DNA of 5,767 nucleotides, taken from positions 1 to 5,767 of the forward strand of contig CANJOG010000147.1 in the NCBI GenBank assembly GCA_947475475.1. The letters run 5' to 3'. The notes beneath the pieces are model-generated. The model was given only the letters and a program-made list of their open reading frames with translations, did not search any database and had not been told where the DNA came from. Positions 4,857 to 5,767 of the stretch are shown in pieces (within the stretch, counting starts at the first letter, position 1; each line of letters opens with the position of its first letter). The translations under genes and the position numbers were made by a program. Source of the stretch: Acetobacteraceae bacterium. GTDB lineage: Bacteria; Pseudomonadota; Alphaproteobacteria; Acetobacterales; Acetobacteraceae.

Positions 4857-4896
4857 CGGCTCAGTTTGGCTCGGCTAGGCCGCTCGGACTCTGCAC

Positions 4897-5610
4897 TCAG
4901 GGCTTGTGAACGGTGAATAGCGCGCTGCGATAGGGCTGCTCGGTGCCTTCGCGCCAGAGTGTCGCCAGTTTCACGGGGGAGAGGGTTCCACGCACGCAGA
5001 GATAGTCGCAGAGCGCCAAAATCTCCATATTGTCAGTGTCATCAATCAGAATGACGTCCCGGTCGCGGCACAGGCTGATGACATTGGAAATATCGGTAAA
5101 GGCGATGCCGGTTTCGTGCCCGCCATCGACATGAAACCGGTCGAACGCCAGATTGGGACGCAGGCGCAGGGCTGGGACAACTTCGCGTGAATCGCCTATC
5201 AACAGTTGCACCCGATCGCCGAACACTGAGCGCAGAAACTCGAAACATGGCCGCGTATAGGCGTGATAGCCGATATCGACGCCGACATATCTGAGATCAG
5301 GGTTGGATGTTAAGGCAAGCAGGCAACTGTGGCCGGCGTTGAATCCAATTTCCAGCATTGAACTGCCCCCGGATGCGTAGAGGGCGTAGTTCTGACGCTT
5401 ATAACGCAGCGTCGGCTCGGGTTCTTGCAGCGCGCGCTCCTCATGGAGGAAAAACAAGTTTCCCTCGACGGCTTCGCCGCTTTCCATGGCGATGCGGTTC
5501 AGTTGAGGCAGGAGTTCCGCATAGGCCGCACGCGCCGGCTCCCAGGAGGGATCGAGCATTGATTGCAGGAGTTTCTGGATATAGGCCGGTGACTGAGTCG
5601 CAAGGCGCAT
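4897..5610 (-). CDS. Class I SAM-dependent methyltransferase (Methyltransf_24-like)
   Basis: A 237-residue soluble protein with a Rossmann methyltransferase core. Motif I is MLEIGFNAGHS (85-95, E-x-G-x-x-x-G), which binds S-adenosylmethionine; the acidic residue that binds its ribose is Asp112 in YVGVDIG. LLIGDSREVVPAL (137-148) and FHVDGGHE (159-166) follow, then ILIDDTD (187-193). The HVDGGH and IDDT pair is typical of the Methyltransf_24 family, found in sugar, polysaccharide and natural-product modification; the acceptor here cannot be told. Residues 1-80 form a helical N-terminal extension. The ATG (5610-5608) has a Shine-Dalgarno GGGGA at 5625-5621; an in-frame stop at 5643-5641 limits any longer form. 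It has no same-strand neighbour within the window. A link to the surface protein next door is possible but unsupported. Confidence 0.85.
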   Translation of the reverse strand: MRLATQSPAYIQKLLQSMLDPSWEPARAAYAELLPQLNRIAMESGEAVEGNLFFLHEERALQEPEPTLRYKRQNYALYASGGSSMLEIGFNAGHSCLLALTSNPDLRYVGVDIGYHAYTRPCFEFLRSVFGDRVQLLIGDSREVVPALRLRPNLAFDRFHVDGGHETGIAFTDISNVISLCRDRDVILIDDTDNMEILALCDYLCVRGTLSPVKLATLWREGTEQPYRSALFTVHKP

Positions 5611-5767
5611 TCTATGACATTCCCCAGATGGCCAATTTCGTCACCTGGGAGCACCGTAACAGTGCCCGGACTGGCCTTGCAACAGCGGCTGCCCCCCATT
5701 TGTCTGGAACCGCACGGGGCAAGCGCGATCGTGTTGGGGATGTGCTGGTGGACGGAATGGGTGCGGC
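5611..5767. other. No supported gene; leader of the methyltransferase gene
   Basis: This stretch holds the methyltransferase ribosome-binding site and presumably its promoter. A TGTTAC (5661-5656, minus strand) is present but has no matching GGAWA upstream. Short open frames reach the right edge on both strands (for example from ATG 5740, plus), but none is long enough to judge. Confidence 0.4.

Noticed and set aside
5656..5661. TGTTAC upstream of the methyltransferase gene as a fourth member of the ECF regulon
   Set aside because: Only the hexamer is shared: it continues GTTACG rather than GTTACC, and no GGAWA lies 17 or 18 bases upstream. About three such hexamers are expected by chance in the window.

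Overview
The window is high-GC DNA with short leader regions, typical of an alphaproteobacterium. The best evidence is a perfect GTTC-N7-GTTC element, the LexA (SOS) box of Alphaproteobacteria. A PEP-CTERM surface protein and a COG5662-type anti-sigma factor fit a Rhodospirillales or Acetobacteraceae-like organism, but that finer placement is an inference. I see no rRNA, tRNA, CRISPR array, transposase or phage structural gene.

Layout, left to right. 1-840 (minus) is the 5' part of a large secreted protein with a choice-of-anchor-L type domain and the beginning of what looks like RTX calcium-binding repeats; it runs off the left edge. 841-1201 has no gene, but holds this gene's promoter, an A/T-rich block, a dyad and two hairpins. 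1202-2552 (minus) is a two-gene operon: an ECF sigma factor and its membrane anti-sigma factor, one base apart. 2669-3313 (minus) is an intact XRE/S24 LexA-like self-cleaving repressor. 3537-3932 (plus, divergent) is a small unknown gene with the SOS box beside its promoter. 4009-4776 (plus) is a PEP-CTERM exosortase substrate. 4809-4856 is a short tandem repeat between convergent genes. 4897-5610 (minus) is a class I SAM-dependent methyltransferase. 5611-5767 has no gene I can support.

Two regulatory stories stand out. First, the pattern GGAWA-N17/18-GTTACC lies in the correct orientation ahead of three genes: the ECF sigma factor, the anchor-L/RTX-like secreted protein and the PEP-CTERM protein. 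The first two share 25 of 30 aligned positions with one gap, at almost the same distance from their start codons. I infer an autoregulated ECF sigma regulon that controls cell-surface or secreted proteins. Second, a LexA-like S24 repressor and an unknown gene with an SOS box share a divergent control region that also has three copies of TAGGAA. This suggests a DNA-damage-responsive module. Both ideas come from sequence pattern and family knowledge and have not been tested.
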